8,439 nucleotides of DNA, taken from Chlamydiota bacterium. Lineage in GTDB: Bacteria; Chlamydiota; Chlamydiia; Chlamydiales; Rhabdochlamydiaceae. Below the pieces are notes generated by a model. It searched no databases. It worked only from the letters and a program-made list of their open reading frames with translations, and was not told the DNA's origin. The DNA is taken from NCBI GenBank assembly GCA_016866585.1, contig VGMB01000056.1, forward strand, positions 1 to 8,439, in the 5' to 3' direction. Within the stretch, counting starts at the first letter, position 1; the number at the start of each line of letters is the position of its first letter. Made by a program: the position numbers and the translations under genes. This document shows, piece after piece, positions 5,651 to 8,439 of this stretch.

Positions 5651-6313
5651 TTATTTCTTTAGAACGCAATTAATGATCTGATTGACAACTTGATCTATAG
5701 TCAAATTTGAAGTATCAATGACTATAGCACCCTCGGGACATTTTAAAGGAGCAATTTCTCTAGTAGAATCAAACTCGTCGCGTTTGTTAATAGATTCTAG
5801 TATCTGTTCTTCAGAAATTTCCATATTTGGGTTTTTACTCAGCAATTCATTCAGACGTCTTTTAGATCTAACAGACGCACTTGCAGTTAAAAAAAATTTA
5901 AATTCTGCGTTAGGAAAAACTACAGATCCTAGATCTCTTCCTTCAAAAACTGCAGAGGCTTGATAACCGTACTGCCTTTGAGCTTCTAGTAATAAAGCTC
6001 TAACAAATTTAAACGCGGAAACTACAGAGACTCTTTCTGTAATTTTTATTGATCTTATATCATCCGTTACATCTTTGTTATTTACGTAGTATCTTTTACC
6101 TAGATCTGTATCTTTGATATCATATTTAAAATTACAAAGCTGTTTTTGTATTAGATCTAAATCAGAAAGGTCTACACTTTTATCTAATAAAAACCAAGTT
6201 ACAGAACGATACATAGCTCCTGTATCAAAATGTGAGAATCCAAGACGCTCTGCAACTAATTTAGAAATGGTAGTTTTCCCCGTTCCTGAAGGACCATCTA
6301 TGGTAACAATCAT
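5651..6313 (-). CDS. cmk: Cytidylate kinase
   Basis: Phosphorylates CMP and dCMP with ATP, returning the CMP released by phospholipid synthesis to the CTP pool. The 220-residue protein shows the nucleoside monophosphate kinase layout. The P-loop GPSGTGKTT (7-15) follows the family's usual N-terminus MIVTIDGP. Next come DTGAMYR (30-36), an insert domain with DDIR...ITERVSVVSA (84-100), VR...LLEAQR (104-113), FEGRDLGSVVFP (123-133) with the CMP-contact Arg-Asp, and the lid and last helix RDEFDSTREIAPL (178-190). All expected catalytic positions look intact. The ATG was chosen because homologues begin with this M-I-[VI]-T-I-D-G-P sequence; the ribosome binding site upstream is weak. It lies 17 bases after cdsA and one base before plsC, which fits supply of CTP to the CDP-diglyceride step. 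Confidence 0.97.
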   Translation of the reverse strand: MIVTIDGPSGTGKTTISKLVAERLGFSHFDTGAMYRSVTWFLLDKSVDLSDLDLIQKQLCNFKYDIKDTDLGKRYYVNNKDVTDDIRSIKITERVSVVSAFKFVRALLLEAQRQYGYQASAVFEGRDLGSVVFPNAEFKFFLTASASVRSKRRLNELLSKNPNMEISEEQILESINKRDEFDSTREIAPLKCPEGAIVIDTSNLTIDQVVNQIINCVLKK

Positions 6314-6330
6314 ATTAAAACCATAAAAAA

Positions 6331-7200
6331 TTACACTAATTTTAAATAAAAATACACTACTGGTGCAGTAAAAAGCAATGAATCTAACATATCTAATACA
6401 CCTCCAAGACCAGGCAGCGTATTACTATCTTTTACAAAAGCATCTCTTTTAAGCAAAGATTCTGCCAAATCCCCTAACTGAGAAAGGATTCCTATAACGA
6501 CACCTAAAATTAAGGCCGATAGAATTGGCAAATTAAAATAGGGTAGCGATGCACTCCTAGAGACCAAGCTAAAAATAATGCTGAACAAAACGGCCGCTAA
6601 AAACCCTGCCACAGCTCCTTCTATAGTTTTTTTAGGACTAAGTACAGGAGCGAGCTTACGTTTACCCCATAATTTACCTATGAAATAAGCTGCTACATCA
6701 GAAATTTTAGTTACAACTATTAGATAAACTAACCAAAATCTTCCGTCTGGAAAAACACCACCTTTTGATAAAGGATAAAGTATTCCTAATACACAGCTCA
6801 TTGGAATAGCAACATAGCACAATCCAAAAAATTCAATAGCTACGTTTGCTAATGCGTCAGTTGACCCCTTAAAGTGAAAAATAAAAAAGGTTATTACCGA
6901 AATTACAAGAAGTAATGTAGGAATATCAGCGCTGATTATATTTTTATGTGCAGCAAAAAAAGTAATAACTTCTAATGCAGCGAAAAAAATCATCGTTTTT
7001 ACAGAGGGATGAAAATTTTTAGCCGATGCCAATCTTGCATATTCCCAAACCCCAACACTAACAAATGCCGACACCACAAGTACAAGTAGAATTGTAATAG
7101 GTATAAAATTATAGAAAGATAGCAGTAAGGTTAAAATTGCCAGTGTTATGAAGGATACAATTAATCTTTTTTTTAAATCTGGCATACTTTTTAATGTCAT
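6331..7200 (-). CDS. cdsA: Phosphatidate cytidylyltransferase (CDP-diglyceride synthase)
   Basis: Integral inner-membrane enzyme that condenses phosphatidate with CTP to give CDP-diacylglycerol, the precursor of phosphatidylglycerol, phosphatidylethanolamine and related lipids. The 289 residues contain about eight hydrophobic segments, starting with about 13-30 and 33-51. The conserved cytoplasmic block KISDVAAYFIGKLWGKRKLAP (165-185), with SPKKTIEG (188-195), and the C-terminal signature region (GDLAESLLKRDAFVKDSN, 243-260, then PGLGGVLDMLDSLLF) identify the family. Two positions depart from the general CDS signature: Leu265 where PGHGG has His, and Met271 where the D-R-x-D element has Arg. 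The gene overlaps uppS by four bases (ATGA), indicating translational coupling, and no separate promoter is expected. The metal and substrate aspartates (Asp168, Asp244, Asp253, Asp270, Asp273) remain, so the enzyme is probably active. Confidence 0.94.
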   Translation of the reverse strand: MTLKSMPDLKKRLIVSFITLAILTLLLSFYNFIPITILLVLVVSAFVSVGVWEYARLASAKNFHPSVKTMIFFAALEVITFFAAHKNIISADIPTLLLVISVITFFIFHFKGSTDALANVAIEFFGLCYVAIPMSCVLGILYPLSKGGVFPDGRFWLVYLIVVTKISDVAAYFIGKLWGKRKLAPVLSPKKTIEGAVAGFLAAVLFSIIFSLVSRSASLPYFNLPILSALILGVVIGILSQLGDLAESLLKRDAFVKDSNTLPGLGGVLDMLDSLLFTAPVVYFYLKLV

Positions 7201-7973
7201 GCTCCACCAAGCCTTCGTTGTCTTTTTTGGTATTCTAGAACCGCTTGAAGTAAATTACTTTCATCAAAATCAGGCCACAATGTTTTAGTTATGTATACTT
7301 CTGTATACGAAAATTGCCATAAAAGAAAATTGCTTAGCCTTTGCTCTCCGCTTGTCCTAATAAACAAATCAGGATCTTTCCACTTAGCTGTATCTAGATA
7401 TGATGATATCAAATCCTCTGATATATCTTCTTTTTTTAAAAGACCTTTTTGCAAATCTTGAGCTATCGACCTAAAAGCACGACAGATTTCATCTCGTCCT
7501 CCATAGTTAATAGCAAGAACTAAGTCTATGGATTCACAATATTTTGTAGCCTCCATTGTTTTAGCGAATAGCTCCTGAAGCCCTGGGGGAAGTTTTGTTA
7601 AATCCCCGATACAATTCAGTCGCACACCCTCTTTAAGCATAAAATCTAGATTTTTCTTCAAATAATGTGAGAAAACTTTCATCAGCTCGTCAACTTCATT
7701 CTTAGATCGATTCCAATTTTCTGTGGAAAAGGCATAGAGAGTTAACACCTTTATCCCCATAGAAGCTGCTGCTCTCACAACTTTTGTAATAACTTCAGCG
7801 CCCTTCCAATGGCCAAACATAGCAGGCATAAATCTTTTGGTGGCCCACCTACGATTACCATCCATAGCAATAGCAACATGTTGAGGAACTCCGCATATCT
7901 TAGAGGCTAATTTGTCTAATACCGGATATTCAGCACTTTGTAGTGTAGTCTCATCAAGAGAAATTAAACTCAT
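7197..7973 (-). CDS. uppS: Undecaprenyl-diphosphate synthase (cis-prenyltransferase)
   Basis: Makes the C55 polyprenyl diphosphate that, once dephosphorylated, carries peptidoglycan and other envelope glycan units across the membrane. The 258 residues match the family, with an unremarkable N-terminal extension (1-30). The catalytic motif is HVAIAMDGNRRWA (32-44), with the essential Asp38. Further conserved blocks are GHWKGAE (54-60), LTLYAFSTENWNRS (77-90), NYGGRDEI (156-163), the isopentenyl-diphosphate site IRTSGEQRLSNFLLWQ (205-220) and LWPDF (232-236). The start lies seven bases after the purA stop; GGAT about ten bases upstream is a weak ribosome binding site, so reinitiation after purA is likely. 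The stop overlaps the cdsA start by four bases. The uppS–cdsA–cmk–plsC order is, from memory, the chlamydial one. Confidence 0.96.
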   Translation of the reverse strand: MSLISLDETTLQSAEYPVLDKLASKICGVPQHVAIAMDGNRRWATKRFMPAMFGHWKGAEVITKVVRAAASMGIKVLTLYAFSTENWNRSKNEVDELMKVFSHYLKKNLDFMLKEGVRLNCIGDLTKLPPGLQELFAKTMEATKYCESIDLVLAINYGGRDEICRAFRSIAQDLQKGLLKKEDISEDLISSYLDTAKWKDPDLFIRTSGEQRLSNFLLWQFSYTEVYITKTLWPDFDESNLLQAVLEYQKRQRRLGGA

Positions 7974-7980
7974 AAAATTA

Positions 7981-8439
7981 TCAATCCATAAATGGGTGGA
8001 GTACTATTGTTTTATCTCTTTCAGGACCGAATGAAATTAATGAAATCGGGCAACCACACAACTCCTCTAAACGCTTCAAATAATTTTTCGCATGAGTAGG
8101 AAGGTCTTCTCTACTCTTTACATGGGATGTAGTCTGTTGCCATCCTGGAAAAAACTCATAGATAGGTTCTAAATGCTCCCAATCTGAAGCGAGACTCGGT
8201 AAGGCATCTATTCTTTCTCCTTTAAATGTATATCCTGTGCAAATTTTTATAACAGGCACCATGTCCAAAATATCTAACTTCATAAGAGCTAATGAGCTAA
8301 CGCCATTTAATTGAATAGCTTTTTTAACCATGGGAACATCAAACCAGGCCAACCTTCGATTTCTTCCTGTCGTAGTCCCTACTTCTCTAGCACTAATGTT
8401 ATCCATAAAATGAAGAAGATCCTCAGTTGAAAGAGCTGA
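7981..8439 (-). CDS. purA: Adenylosuccinate synthetase, 3' part (partial at right edge)
   Basis: Catalyses GTP-dependent condensation of IMP with aspartate, the first of two steps from IMP to AMP. The frame continues to the right edge: the codons beyond the first internal ATG (base 8406) read SALSTEDLLHF, which fits the P-T-E region of PurA, so that ATG is internal. About 152 codons, the C-terminal third, are visible. Recognisable elements are the aspartate- and IMP-binding loop VGTTTGRNRRLAWFD (the family usually has GTTTGRPRRCGWFD), the guanine-binding LMKLDILDMV (K and D of TKLD kept, T replaced by M), Y..FPGWQQ, and the C-terminal ISFGPERDKTI. The P-loop-like N-terminus is outside the window. 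It is the first visible gene of the uppS–cdsA–cmk–plsC series. PurA is not part of the reduced purine metabolism I recall for Chlamydia trachomatis, which points to a less reduced chlamydial relative. Confidence 0.93.
   Translation of the reverse strand, partial: SALSTEDLLHFMDNISAREVGTTTGRNRRLAWFDVPMVKKAIQLNGVSSLALMKLDILDMVPVIKICTGYTFKGERIDALPSLASDWEHLEPIYEFFPGWQQTTSHVKSREDLPTHAKNYLKRLEELCGCPISLISFGPERDKTIVLHPFMD

Noticed and set aside
5718..5963. Open frame of 81 codons on the + strand inside cmk
   Set aside because: It is antisense to conserved cmk motifs, with no ribosome binding site or family resemblance.

Overview
This window most likely comes from a member of the Chlamydiota outside the classical pathogens (an amoeba- or arthropod-associated 'environmental' chlamydia). 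It is AT-rich. On the + strand it carries a hisS–mip–trmL(spoU) series facing a convergent trxA, and on the - strand it carries uppS–cdsA–cmk–plsC. From memory, both gene orders are hallmarks of chlamydial chromosomes. The genus cannot be fixed from the sequence alone.

Left half, + strand: the 3' part of hisS (histidyl-tRNA synthetase) runs in from the left edge. After a 119-base gap with a possible promoter comes a tight series: mip (secreted FKBP-type prolyl isomerase), trmL (tRNA wobble-position 2'-O-methyltransferase) and a 717-codon membrane protein. The last joins a dicarboxylate/amino-acid symporter-like domain to a periplasmic amino-acid-binding (SBP family 3) domain in one chain. It is the most unusual gene here. 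A 29-base hairpin that includes its stop codon separates it from trxA, which is transcribed towards it.

Middle: trxA (thioredoxin, - strand) has a strong ribosome binding site and a good promoter candidate. The 206 bases between trxA and the tRNA hold that promoter and, facing the other way, a promoter candidate for a tRNA-Leu(CAG) gene on the + strand. The tRNA ends six bases from the stop codon of plsC.

Right half, - strand, in transcription order: the 3' part of purA (adenylosuccinate synthetase), uppS (undecaprenyl-diphosphate synthase), cdsA (CDP-diglyceride synthase), cmk (cytidylate kinase) and plsC (1-acylglycerol-3-phosphate acyltransferase). Spacings of +7, -4, +17 and +1 bases indicate one transcript. 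It joins nucleotide supply (AMP from purA, CDP/CTP from cmk) to membrane lipid synthesis (plsC makes phosphatidate, cdsA activates it with CTP) and to the lipid carrier for cell-envelope glycans (uppS).

The main lead is the symporter–SBP fusion. Its membrane half keeps the overall layout of the family but lacks the recognisable substrate and ion-binding motifs, while its periplasmic half keeps the ligand-contact arginine. An extra transmembrane helix between the halves would put the binding domain on the correct side of the membrane.
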